A stretch of DNA of 64,000 nt from Berghia stephanieae. Lineage: Eukaryota > Mollusca > Gastropoda > Nudibranchia > Aeolidiidae. A model generated the notes under the pieces. That model did not search any database, was not told where the DNA came from, and saw nothing but the letters and a program-made list of their open reading frames with translations. The translations under genes were made by a program, and so were the position numbers. This document shows, piece by piece, positions 10,023 to 21,481 of the stretch (position 1 is the first letter of the stretch; each line of letters starts with the position of its first letter). Where the stretch lies: assembly GCA_034508935.3 (NCBI GenBank), contig CM067454.1, forward strand, positions 35,380,682 to 35,444,681, given 5' to 3'.

Positions 10023-10032
10023 GCCTCAAACC

Positions 10033-10104
10033 AAACACCCCCCCCCCCCTCCCCGCCCCTTTTTTTTTTTTTAATTTTTATTTTAATTTTTTCTTTTATT
10101 AATT

Positions 10105-10188
<84 letters not shown>

Positions 10189-10399
10189 CCTTCTCTCCCC
10201 TCTTTTCTGACCATCTACCTATCTATCTGCCTATCCATCTATTTATTGGTGTATTCCACTTTACTATCGCATCGTTCCTTCGCGAAGATTCGACCTTCGC
10301 TCATCCAACAACCCCCCCCCCCCCCCCCCCCACCTCCGCCGTGACCCTTTCACCTCGCCCCCTCCACCCCCCCCCCCCCCCTACTGTTCCACTACAGCG

Positions 10400-10400
<1 letters not shown>
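10033..10400. repeat. Low-complexity tract: poly-C, poly-T, (CT)n
   Basis: C and T homopolymers at 10037-10065, (CT)n at 10105-10190, and C runs at 10312-10331 and about 10366-10381. No coding sequence. Confidence 0.95.
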
Positions 10401-10550
<150 letters not shown>

Positions 10551-10880
10551 CAATATGTCTTTTATCTTCCATTATAGTCTGGAAAGTTCTGTTCCCTGAC
10601 GCTGACCTTTGCTTATCAATTAGATCACCCCCTGGGGCACCCTATCCTCTACCCACGCCACGCTAACATTTCATTCATACTGCAACCACCATTGAGTACA
10701 GACGATACAAGTTATTTTTCATTATATTTTATTTGTTTTCCACGTTTATTTGTGTATTATTGTGCTGACGAAGGGTTTGTACCCGAAACGTCCATTGTCT
10801 GTTTTGTTCCCATACGAAGCCTTTCCATTTTCACTCTTTCGTTAGTATTTTACGATCACCGGCTTCAGGCAGCCCTTACC
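10551..10880 (+). mobile_element. Penelope-like element 5' unit (plus strand), solo
   Basis: Matches the inverted unit at 241-999 and, from about 10798 to 10880, the leader of the coding element at 1094-1177. Homology to the coding element ends abruptly after CAGCCCTTACCG, so this copy has no coding part. It contains the hammerhead-like core. Confidence 0.8.
10761..10800 (+). ncRNA. candidate hammerhead ribozyme core
   Basis: CTGACGA (10765-10771), stem GGGT (10773-10776) with ACCC (10781-10784), GAAA (10785-10788), then CGTC. The coding element at 1093 begins with the sequence found only a few bases downstream of this core (CTGTTTTGTTCCC), which suits a ribozyme-defined 5' end. Confidence 0.6.
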
Positions 10881-13060
10881 GGTCAAAACCTCAGGTATTT
10901 TGCGTATTCTTGTCATATTTAATTTTCCAAAAATCGATATCGCCGCGCCCAGGTGACTTCAGCGATAATAGGAATTTAAATCAATATCCAATAACAATTA
11001 TATTCTTTGATTTTGATATGAATTTGATAATTAAATAGAACTGTTTGCCCGGCTTGGTCGAGTCTATTTTTAGAGTAGAGGACAAAGGTTGTCAGTTTTT
11101 ACGAGAAAACATTTCAAAACAAATCATAACTGCTTACATGTACATATTAAAATTCACGGTGTTCATTTGTATTCAAATTAATTTCATGTTTACAAAGTTG
11201 ATGAGGTTTTATCTATCTAATTTCTGTGACATACATTTGGAAATGGTTCACGATGAAAGCTTCACAACCTTTGCAGCCGACGAGTCCACCTGGGTGTTTA
11301 CCACGCCCATTTTGGACATGCTGACCAATAAGTGACCATGAAGTCAGATCTCAGGTCATGTCAGGTCTCGCTGCAGTTTCAGTTAGTGCGAAAAAAAAAA
11401 TTATTGTTGTGCTGCATGCCTCGACGTCCGGTTAGTTTTGACCGACTAGACTGTAGACTGGCTCAGTCTGAATTTCAGAACTGAAGAATTTCGTGTGTTC
11501 GGTTCGCTGTGGAAGTTCTGACTGATCTCCAAGACTCGTGTGCTCTATCATTGATGTTTTCCTTTGACTGTGACTAGTCATAATGAATCTGGAATGAGCA
11601 AAAAAAAGGAAATGCTACAACTAATGGCAGCTACTATTGTTATTGTTTTTTGAAGTTATGAATTGAACTTATGTGGGAGATGTGAAGGCAGTTCACACTC
11701 AGTGAATGTTTTTGAAAAACAAACAAAGATTGATTTCTCTGTGAAAATAGGATATTGGTAAACAACGATGTAGCAGGATCTAAGATTTTCAAGATGTTTT
11801 ATTATATATTATTTTGGTGAGAAGCCATAGCCTTGTAAAAATTAACAAAATTTCAGAGTGATAGTAGTGACAGTGTTTGTTGTTAGTGTAAATTGTCTTA
11901 TTTTATTCTCCCTCACTTTTATTTTTTATTCAAAAAGTTAGTGGGTTGTTTTGTGACTGTGAGTGAGTTGTAATAAATTCACGAGAATCAAGAATAGTGT
12001 TCATTGTGGGTGGATATGTTAAGTTGAATTGACTGTTAAAAAAAAAAAAAGAGAAGAATAATCCTAAATAATTTTGACATACGTTGTTAGTTATTGTTAC
12101 GATGAACTCATGTCAACATTGAATGAATGAACAGTTCTTGTATTGTTTGTGAAGCGAGGTGTGTCTTTATATGTTGACGTGTTTTACCCCCATATATTTA
12201 TTTTCAAGGCTATAAATCTTTAAATATTTTTTATAGTGTGTAATTACTACAAGTCAATATCTATACACCCTCCCTCCCCCCCCCCCCCCCCCCCCCCCCC
12301 TAAAAAATAAAAAAAACAAGAGTTCTTGATTCAAGTTCAAGACATTGCCTTAAAGTTAAGCTCGATTATAGCAAGGCTTCAAAACGGAAAAAAAAAAAAA
12401 ACATTTTGAACTTCTAACACAAATGTAGACACACCCAGAGATTGTCTGTTGTATTGTGGAAATATTTCATACAATTTGAAATTTTTATAATTTTTAGACA
12501 TCGACCGCATGTGGGATGTTTTTACACTTTACATATTTTAAGAGGGATGAAATTTTTAACTGTCTTTAATAATTGTATACAAAATTGCTGACTCTCTGAA
12601 TCGAAGAAGTCTAGTGGTGGTGGTTGAAGTTCGATTCCAGCTCCAGTCTTCAAACTACGTGACACTGCACGGTCCTCCTCTCTGCCCAAGGTTATCAAGA
12701 TGATGTCATTTGTTTCAGAATCAGGGTGAGTAACTTTTTGTTATACCTCCTGCCTTTAGTATTATTTTTAGAATCTGGAATAGAGTGCCGAATATCTAGC
12801 CATTTATATTTTTTTTGGACTCACTCGGTTCTTTACAGGATGTCTTGTTCTTGATAAAAGTTTTAACAAACGTATATAGAGGAATAGCAGTTTTACGAAC
12901 TATACTATAGTCACAGTGATCTACGACTATAATAGTTAAGATTATTGGGCACTGTAACTGTAATGTAATTAACCCTAATTTTTCTATTGCTGTTTTATTA
13001 TTATTGTTGGTGTTGTTGTTGGTTTTGCTTGTATCCTTTTCGTAGTTAGTGTTGTATTTT
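10881..13060. other. Mostly unique non-coding DNA; possible 5' UTR exon
   Basis: I see no protein-coding signal. Poly-C lies at about 12277-12300 and an A run at 12390. At 12727 the sequence AGG|GTGAGT could be a splice donor. The preceding 120 bp (about 12600-12726) contains ATGATGTCA in a fair start context. It could be an upstream untranslated exon of the receptor gene, but its phase would not join the exon at 36932 in frame. Weak inference. Confidence 0.25.
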
Positions 13061-13099
13061 TGTTGGCGATAGTTTGTATTGCTGTTTTTGTTATTGCTA

Positions 13100-13102
13100 A
13101 AA

Positions 13103-13149
<47 letters not shown>

Positions 13150-13320
13150 AGCACAGACTTCTCTTCTTACTTTAGAGCTCTTTGTACATTTTGCCATGGT
13201 TCTTGGCTATGATTGTTTGCCTTACTATAGGTGGGTGGTGAGCTTCGTGGAGCAGGAGATGGGATGGAATGGAATGAAGGGTGAAAATGAAAAAAAGGGG
13301 GGGGGGGGGGGGGGGGGTTG
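13100..13320. repeat. (GAT)n and poly-G tracts
   Basis: (GAT)n at about 13102-13149 and a G run of about 20 at 13297-13318. A second G run lies at 13496-13508. Confidence 0.9.
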
Positions 13321-13739
13321 TTCAAATTGTATAAGATATTTTTTTAAATATGTAAATATTTGTGCTGCATTCGGCTGTTTCCCTGCCAGTTCCTAGCACT
13401 GGCTTCGTTTTGTTCTTTAGCTTTACTTAATTTTATTTTTTAAATATTATTTTTACTATCATAATATTAGTTATATCACTATAAAGATGGGGGAAGGGGG
13501 GGGGGGGGTTCTTTTTGTATTGTTTTTTCAATGGGGCTTTTGCCCTTCACTGCTAGGAACTTGTGAAAAACTCCCCTGTATTCAAGACCAACGGGTGTTA
13601 TATCCTAATATGGGGGTAATTATGGCCAATATTGAAATCTGAAAAACATACTTCCGTAAATAGATGCAAATATATTTTTTTTAAAACAATGTTTATGTGT
13701 AAATATAAGTGAAGGCTGCAACTAAAATCCTTAAATGGT

Positions 13740-13865
13740 CATAATTACCCCCATTTAACGTGAGATGTACATCCAAGTCGAAAAATGAGGCGGAGATGTA
13801 CATCTAAAGCCCGAATTATGGCCGGAGATGAACATCCAAATTAAAAAATGGCCGGGGATGTCATG
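13740..13865 (+). repeat. Short degenerate tandem motif
   Basis: Four imperfect repeats of GAGATGTACATCC-like sequence are spaced about 30 bp apart. The rest of 13320-14110 is unique non-coding sequence. Confidence 0.5.
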
Positions 13866-14114
13866 GCGCCTCACACGGTTCGTGACTCGTCCTACATATT
13901 AAGTGTTGCTATTTTATTGGGTCCCCTTGTAAAGTGCATTTAGTGGATATTGCGCTTATGGTTATAGTCTAAAATTTTCGAAGTTACAGCAGTGTGTGAG
14001 ACTTCATCATTGTTCTTCAATATAAAATCTCTGACCCACCCTTCTTTGGCTGGCTAAAAACGATGACAAAGACTTGTGACGTCAATAGAACACAATCTCC
14101 CTAGGGACTCCGGC

Positions 14115-15022
14115 CGTACTCTGGAAAGACACGTATTTACCAGTTTGGCCAGAAAAGTGGTCCGTCAAATATCGATCGACTTAACGGCCATCATCTTGAC
14201 AAAAACTCGCAAAGTTGGGACCTCGCGAGGTACGAGCTTTCTGGCTTCTTCTTTCTTCTTCTCTTCTTCTTCTTTCTTCTTCCTTCTTCTTCTTCTTCTC
14301 CCTTCTTCTTCTTCTTCTCTTCTTCTTCTTCTTCTTCTTCTTCTCTTCTTCTTCTTCTTCTTCTTCTTCTTCTTCTTCTTCTTCTTCTTCTTCTTCTTCT
14401 TCTTCTTCTTCTTCTTCTTCTTCTTCTTCTTCTTCTTCTTCTTCTTCTTCTTCTTCTTCTTCTTCTTCTTCTTCTTCTTCTTCTTCTTCTTCTTCTTCTT
14501 CTTCTTCTTCTTCTTCTTCTTCTTTCTTCTTCTTCTTCTTCTTCTTCTTCTTCTTTCTTCTTCTTTCTTCTTCTTCTTCTCTTCTTCTTCTTCTTCTTCT
14601 TCTTTCTTCTTCTTCTTTCTTCTTCTTCTTCTTCTTCTTTCTCTTCTTCTCTTCTTCTTCTTCTTCTTCTTCTTCTTTTCTTCTTCTTCTTCTTCTTCTT
14701 CTCTTCTTCTTCTTCTTCTTCTTCTTCTTCTTCTTCTTCTTCTTCTTTCAGCTATTCCCACATTTCCATGCATCTCGATTCATAGCATCATTTTCCTCAA
14801 GGTCCCGTTCTTTCATATCGTCATTTACCCTATCCAACCATCTAGTCATTGGGCGTTCCTTTGTCCAAAACTGAACTTCCCACGAACACCCTCTCTCGTC
14901 TCTAAACATGTCCGAACCATTTCAATCTATCTTCTCTCATCTTTATTGATACATTTTTCACTTCAGTCAACGACTTTTCTATCTAGATCTAAATATTTAA
15001 ATACGTGTCCCTCCAGAGTACG
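14115..15022. mobile_element. Foldback element enclosing a huge (TTC)n array
   Basis: The left end (CGTACTCTGGAAAGACACGTATTT, from 14115) is matched in reverse complement at about 14999-15022 (AAATACGTGTCCCTCCAGAGTACG). The left arm continues into TGGCCAGAAAA...GTCCGTCAAATATCGATCGA. The same arm recurs at 30373, 35525, 38560, 50745 and 58095, which defines a foldback MITE family. In this copy the centre is an expanded TTC array. Confidence 0.6.
14230..14748. repeat. (TTC)n polypyrimidine array, about 520 bp
   Basis: Nearly pure TTC repeats with occasional TTTC and CTC interruptions. The long open frames on both strands (poly-Ser/Phe/Leu and poly-Lys/Arg/Glu) are artefacts. Confidence 0.98.
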
Positions 15023-15551
15023 ACAGTTAACTTGTTAATTAAGGCGCTGATACTGATACTGATACCAAGGCTTTGCTGAAACCGGCCATGTCGTTCTAAC
15101 CAATTTGACTTCATTTCTACAAACCATACACCATAAAACTATGGACGCCCACGACTGCTGCTTGCCTTGGGTGGCTTTGAAAAGGTCGACGCGTGTCATG
15201 ACCTAGTTGTTTTCGAGCTCGTCGTTAGCAGCTTGTAGCAGTGGCTACCTCGAACGGTAACATGACGTCAGAACGACGTAATGTGACGTGGGCCACGTCA
15301 CATGTTTCGTTGTCAGAGTGGCCGTGTGTGGCCGGTGTTGTTACAAGTAAGGGCGTAAGTGCTGCTGTTGGCCCAAAGTTAAAGTTGCCAGTTTGTCAAT
15401 TTTAGGTCAAATTTCTTCTTTTTTTTTTTGGTATGCGACTTTTGACTTCGACTCTCGAATCCATATATTTATTTATGTAAATATTTATATATTAATCAGT
15501 TCATTTATTTCCCCAATTGTCAGGTTTATGCATCATTCTTTTTTCCTTATA

Positions 15552-15596
<45 letters not shown>

Positions 15597-15900
15597 ATTA
15601 TTATTATTTATTATTATTATTATATTATTTACCATAAATTACTTTCCTTCCTATCACAATCGATAGCAATACGGTTGGACAATTTAAGAGACTTTCAATC
15701 AAATTTCTGCGTCACGTTCAATACCATTTCTTGTGATTCGTTACATTATCTAGTTCGGAAATGGAAAAAAAAAGTTTGCTAGATTTTTTTTTCACTTCAC
15801 TTTTGTAAACATTTTATTTGACATTCTTTGACTTATTTTTTTCATTGGTTTCAAATTTCCTCTATTTAGAGGATTTCCGCTATTCCAAGTCCTTGTGATA
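15023..15900. other. Unique non-coding DNA with (ATT)n
   Basis: No gene seen. (ATT)n at about 15552-15633. Confidence 0.7.
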
Positions 15901-15914
15901 TTTTCTTCAACTTG

Positions 15915-16080
15915 GGCTCCAGGCGGCGTGCACTTATTTGTAGGTCTGATGACCCAATTCCTTATGGGCTCATTGTTGTAATGGAAATCTTTAACAATGA
16001 CGGGAAATAATGTCCATTACAACAATGTTAAGCTGGACTCATAAGCCGGTTCGGTTGTCAGACGCGGGCTCCAGGCCCCC
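15915..16080. repeat. Inverted-repeat MITE, family CATTGTTGTAATGG
   Basis: CATTGTTGTAATGGAA at about 15970 pairs with GTCCATTACAACAATG at about 16010-16027. GGGCTCCAGG occurs on both flanks. A related copy in the opposite orientation lies at 62920-63050, sharing the outer TGCACTTATTTGTAGGTCTGATGA-type flank. Confidence 0.6.
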
Positions 16081-16214
16081 ATTAGTATTAATATATCTTC
16101 AAAAATTATTGTGAAAAGGGACTTAACCATGTTTATAAGTTATTGAACTTTTTTCTTTTCATTTTATAGTAAGATTTATATATGTAAATAACTCTATATT
16201 TTAAAAAAATAATT

Positions 16215-16512
16215 GATCCTTTATATAGCGCAATATCCACTAAGCGTGCTTAAAACGCTTTACAAAGGGTCGATGACCGGCAGCAACGCGCAACATGTTA
16301 GAACGAGACATGACGCCTGTTATTACAATTTATTATCGACAGAGACTACGCTGTTGACGGCTGTGTACTCATTTTACACTCGAGTACGGTGAGAGGATGT
16401 GAATAAAGAGCCTATTCCAAGGTCTCAACTATGCGCCGAGCTAGGCTCGAACCCAGGACTTTCTGATCCGAAAGCGAGTGTCATACCATATAGCCGCAGT
16501 ATTGCCATTAAT
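16215..16512 (-). repeat. tRNA-Arg-like SINE, family 3 (minus strand)
   Basis: Begins GCAATATCCACTAAGCGTGC with AAAACGCTTTACAAAGGGTC, and ends with an inverted tRNA head (CGAACCCAGGACTTTCTGATCC). The family is the most frequent SINE here: 32455-32690 (+), 34925-35215 (-), 44345-44530 (-), 48478-48745 (+), about 49330-49505 (+), 50950-51210 (-), 53575-53880 (-), plus fragments at 46895-46975 and inside the tandem array. The head's loop (TTTCGGA) resembles tRNA-Arg(UCG). Confidence 0.8.
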
Positions 16513-16740
16513 GAGGGCATACTACTGCTCCACTTTATTTTTGATTGTATTACGCGTTGCGCGGAAGCGGCGAAATATTCCCTCTTTTTAAAAATTCTGA
16601 CTTGAGACGAGTGAAGAAGACAAAGCAAAAAAAGACATTAAAAAAAAAAAACAACACTTTTATTTGGCATTGTGTACCAAAGTCGATCTGGCAATTCCAA
16701 CGGCCATAATGATACAGTATCTGGACACGTTTCGCTCATG

Positions 16741-17165
16741 CCCTGGTGTTTGTGTGTATGTTTGTATGTATGTGTGCGTTGTGTTTGTGTGTGTGTTTGT
16801 GTGCTTGTATGTGTGTGTGTTTGTATGTATGTGTGCGTTGTGTGTGTGTCTTTGTATGTATGTGTGCGTTGTGTGTGTGTCTTTGTATGTATGTGTGCGT
16901 TGTGTGTGTGTCTTTGTATGTATGTGTGCGTTGTGTGTCGTCTTTGTATGTATGTGTGCGTTGTGTGTGTGTGTCTTTGTATGTATGTGTGCGTTGTGTG
17001 TGTGTCTTTGTATGTATGAGTGTTTGTATATGTGTATGTGTGTGTGTGTGTTTGTATGTATAGTGCGTTGTGTGTGTGTTTGTATGTATGTGTGCGTTGT
17101 GTGTGTGTCTTTGTATGTATGAGTGTTTGTATATGTGTGTGTGTGTTGTGTATGTGTGTGTGTCG
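16741..17165. repeat. TG-rich minisatellite
   Basis: About ten variant copies of a unit of about 31-34 bp, TTTGTATGTATGTGTGCGTTGTGTGTGTG-like. Open frames on both strands (Cys/Val-rich or His/Thr-rich) are artefacts of the repeat. Confidence 0.95.
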
Positions 17166-17311
17166 TTTAGTAGATTCAAGCTAGTTAGCTACAATCTGCA
17201 ATGCTTTTGAGGGTTGTTTACTCGTAGCCATCGTTAACTGTGGAGCCCTTATGGACGTATTTTTTTTTTGGTTTGTGCAGCGTCTAGTGAGTTGTCGTTG
17301 GTAGTGCTCAA

Positions 17312-18330
17312 GGAAACCAGTGATCCAATTGGATTCAGTAGTCTGATGTCACGCCGCCCGGCAACGGTGGCCATCTTGGTTCTCAACAAAGAAAATCATT
17401 CCTTTTTATTCTTCATGCTGGCTAGAACTTTTCATATGTCTTGTGATCAGAATGTGTAAAAGTGAAAACATGATCAAATGTATGGGGTTTTTTCCTCTGC
17501 TCGCCGGTGAAATATTTAATACGGGCGTCCGCCATTGTTCCGATAGTTTAGAGCCAGTGTTACTAAGTTACCGTGCGTCATAAGGAAGGAAGTGACGTTA
17601 CGACTGTTGAAGAGTATTGATTGTACTACTGAATACAACTACGATTTGTTTTCTTTTGCGACCAAAGAAGACGTGTCTTTTGACGTCATTTTTTGGTCAG
17701 CGCCAAGCTATAAGTTTACGATGGCCAATCCTCTCAAAACGGTTTTGTACTTGGGTGAACCTGAGGAGGAAGAGAACGGAGGGCATTTGGATACAAATCT
17801 CGTTCACTACCAAGAAAGAGAGCCCTATAGAAGTTGACCCCACTCAGCTCTTTGTTATTATTTGACTGCCATATTGATGATTAGTTCTCACTAAATTATA
17901 CAGACAGCTTTCAGTCAAATTTTAGACAAATTCTGAGTGAACACGCTCACAGTTTTCATGAGTTGTAGTCTAGGACTTCATAATAATATAGATGTCACTG
18001 TTTGTAGTCAGTTCCGGCCGAGGATCAATACTCTTGAACAGTCGTAACATCACTTCCCTCGTAATGACGCATGGTAATTAGTAGCTGCTCTAAACTATGG
18101 GAACAATGGCGGACGCCGTATAAAATATTCTCCGGCGAGCATATTGAAGCGTATCCAGAGGGGGCAAAAAACATATATTTGATCATGTTTGACTTTTACA
18201 CATTCTGATCACAAGACATATGAAAAGTTTAGCCAGCAGAAGAATAAAAAGTACTGAATTTCTTTGTTTAGAACCAAGATGGCAGCCGTTCCTGGGCGGC
18301 GTGACATCAGACTACTGAATCCAATTAAAA
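17312..18330. mobile_element. Foldback element with arms of about 310 bp
   Basis: The left arm (about 17312-17625) is the reverse complement of the right arm (about 18027-18330). Shared landmarks include TGATGTCACGCCGCCCGGCA, ATTCTGATCACAAGACATAT and GGCGGACGCC. The loop of about 400 bp carries a fragment of the CTATAGATAGT MITE family (17827-17990). A single arm recurs at 31070-31385. No transposase is recognisable. Confidence 0.8.
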
Positions 18331-18429
18331 GTAAGTCAAACTGGGCCATAAGGTAAAGGGTCGTGACCAGAATTATCCAGCCAGGGTGTACGCAAAATGG
18401 TTCAGCCACGTAATATGACCTCACAATCA

Positions 18430-20050
18430 CGTCACATGCTTAGTGGGGTTATGGGCACCAAGACTGCCAGTTTGGTTGTATTAATGCCAAATTTAATATA
18501 TAGCGTTTTTAACAGTAGTTTTGAATGGGAAAATGTAGTTTATCATGTCACATACAATGTTACTGATACTACTTGGCAATTTATTTCTTGTTTTGCAAAA
18601 TTGACTCATCTTTGCTTAGTGTTATAACTTTGTTAACGAACTTAGCATAATATATGAGGCCTGGAATCAAACTTGGCATTTTACACAAAAGATAATCTGA
18701 CAACCCTGGTTGGGGCTACTTGGTACAGCGACTGGTGGAAGAGTTACCCAGAATGGTGGGAAATGAGGTCATCCGTGAAATGCGGCGTGGCCTCAATAAC
18801 TTGTATCTGCAGACCTGCCTCCTTGAAAATTTGAAGATTCGTAATTTTTAAGAAATAAATATTATAGTCGCGATATTTAACTTCTAACATCCATCAATAT
18901 GCCTTCCCAATGATTTAAAGAAAAATTCATTTTCATTTTCCTTTAAGTTTTAATGACTTCGATGCTCATGAAGTTCAGAAATTGGAGCCAATATTTCGTA
19001 TTTCTACGAATGTTTCTCGTAACAGTAGGCAGTCCGTATAGGGTAGCCTGAGTCGCCTACATTCAGTCAGGGCCACATGTGTGTGATTATAGCATCAATC
19101 TGGTACTGGTACAATATTTTGACCGCTTGCTAGATGATGATGACGACGATGATGTCGATGATGAATCAGTTCTAAATTCTACTCTGGTCAAAGGGTCTAC
19201 AATAAAAATGTTTAAAAGGGGAGGGGGTGAGTGTAGAATATGGGCAGGGTCGTGACCCAGATAAGATATAATTGTGAACAGTGAACTGCCTACCTAGTCC
19301 AAGTGTGAACAGAAGATGGTAACGTGACGTCATGACCTCGTCATATTATGACTCAGAGCTCTAACCTCCTAGTCCCGGGGTTAGGACGAAACTCTTGTTA
19401 CGAAGGCGGCAGTATTCATGGATTTGCTTCACAGGCCTAGTAATAAAAGGTACTGATTTTCTGACGGGAATTGACCCTCGTAACCAAGGTGAAGAGCGCG
19501 CTCCGTAGGCGTACCTTGCTACCCCCCCCCCTCCAACCCCCCCCCTCCAACCCCCCCCCCCCCCCCGAAATAAATAAAAAGGAATCGTCATAAAAGAAGA
19601 CTAACCAGAGAAAAAAGTTGATTGTTAGTTTTAATCAATAGCTTAACCAACTTAATCATTTATTTTCTTGGGCACCTCTACCAAACAACTCACTTTTTAC
19701 TTTTGTTAGGTGATCGCCGTCCTCTTTTGTGACGTTATTTTTAGGTCAGTATCAGGCTTATAGTATAATTTACGAAGGCCAATCTTCTCTACTCGCTCTG
19801 CGACTGACCTACCAATACGTCACTCATCGTCTTGATGTGGTATTGAAACTATTCCAAACAAACAAACAATGAAGAGGAAAAACATTGAGCTTTGATGTAA
19901 AGCAACATCCACTAAACATGCTGAAAGCGCTTTATTAGGGATCCCTGGCCAACAGCATATTACAACTTGTATCAGGCAGAGACAACGTTGTTCACTCATT
20001 TTAAACCTGAGCACGGTGAGATAATATGGTTAATTAAAGAGACTTTTCCC

Positions 20051-20096
<46 letters not shown>

Positions 20097-21481
20097 CTAT
20101 TTGTCTCTCTATCTCTCCTTTATCCCCTCACGCGCTCACTCCCTCTCTCTCTCTCTTCTCTCTCTTCCTCTCTCTCTCTCGTCTCTCTCTCACTCTCTTC
20201 ACATTTACTTTTAATCTTTTAACTTTAATGTTCCCATGACTCCTTCCTTACATAACGTTATGTCACATTATCCAGGCCTCTTGTCCCTATCAATCCCTCT
20301 CCACCCCCACCGTCCGTCCTCTTTATACCCGGTAATTGTTTACTCCCTCCAACTACACACTGTTGTATTTCATTTCAAATTGTTAGTCATAGACTTATCA
20401 CCGAGTAGACGATGGACTTACCAGCGACATTCTTCCTAGGACTTACATCAAACGCCCTCCCTCAATCCTCCCTCCATCCATAATGTTCTTCATCCTCATT
20501 GTAATCTGATGTTGTGAGCATCCGCGTCGCGCATGTAATGCTAACAACGTCATGCGATTGGTCAGGTCACCGAGAGACGCTGGCTGGTCTTCCACTTCCA
20601 GCTCTCCCTATTCACGACTTTGGGGCCAATTAAATGATGTCTGCTGCTCTTGAACTAACTATACCTACACTCATACATCGTCTGCTTCATTTTCGGTTCG
20701 GACTTTTAGATTTAACAGCCGTCCTCAAGTGATTGTTTGTGTCTGCTGGTCATCTTGTTTCTCGTACTTCTTCCTCGTTCGCATCCCGCCCCGGGTTTTG
20801 TGAGTAATTTGTTTTATTTTGTGTTATTGTTTGTACTAATGTTTCGAGGTGGCAATTCTCGTTTGTATGTCATCGCTGATACCATCTACTTACATTTGTA
20901 AAATACACACATAAAACTTGCTATAAAACTGACTTGTGCCTACTAGCACTGCCTAATACGTATTTATAAAATTCCATTTTCCCTTCCTCACATATCATCT
21001 TATATCCTCCTTTCTTTCCTTTCCATTCTATTTAAGTTCCAGTCTTTGTCCTCGCCTTTTATTTTTTTTTGTATCTCACAAGTTATCTAGTAGAATTGGT
21101 GCTTACCGCTTTTGACTTCATCACCATACTATCTATAGGTGCGCGCTGTAGCAATGGTGATCATGTGGTATTCCCTATCGTTTGTGCATTAGAGTTGTCG
21201 ATATTCTCCTAATGTGTCATTGTTTTTTTAAAGGCCATGATGTTTGTGTGTGTCTTGTTGATTCTTTCCCGCCGGTTTGGAGTATGTTATTTGGTTATTT
21301 TACTATCGAGATTCGATGTTGATAGTCTCCCGGCTATTCGGACTTATTCCACAGTGGGGAGATGTAAAGAACAGAAAAGAGTTCAGAGAAATCTGTTTTG
21401 CCTTTATCGTGTTAAATGACTTGGACTTCTACCCTGCTTAGACTGTAGAGGATTGTTGCTGTCATTAGATGTCTGTTCGAT
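18430..21481 (+). repeat. Tandem array unit 1
   Basis: The unit begins GCTTAGTGGGGTTATGGG. In order it contains: a TATATAGCGTTTTTAACAG block; a CCTGAGTCGCC...(GAT)n block; a GGGCAGGGTCGTGACCCAG block; a SINE fragment (19890-20035); (CT)n (20053-20200); GAGCATCCGCGTCGCGC (20518); and CGTCTGCTTCATTTTCGG (20677). This copy carries about 450 bp of unshared sequence at 20867-21315. Non-coding. Confidence 0.85.

Noticed and set aside
14076-15038. Long open frames on both strands over the TTC array
   Set aside because: They translate to homopolymers of Phe/Ser/Leu or Lys/Arg/Glu and exist only because of the trinucleotide repeat.
16741-17165. CRISPR-like array of regularly spaced repeats
   Set aside because: The genome is animal, units are contiguous and degenerate, and there are no unique spacers or cas genes.
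16664-17179. Cys/Val-rich and His/Thr-rich frames of 105-152 residues
   Set aside because: All arise from the TG-rich minisatellite, in several frames at once.
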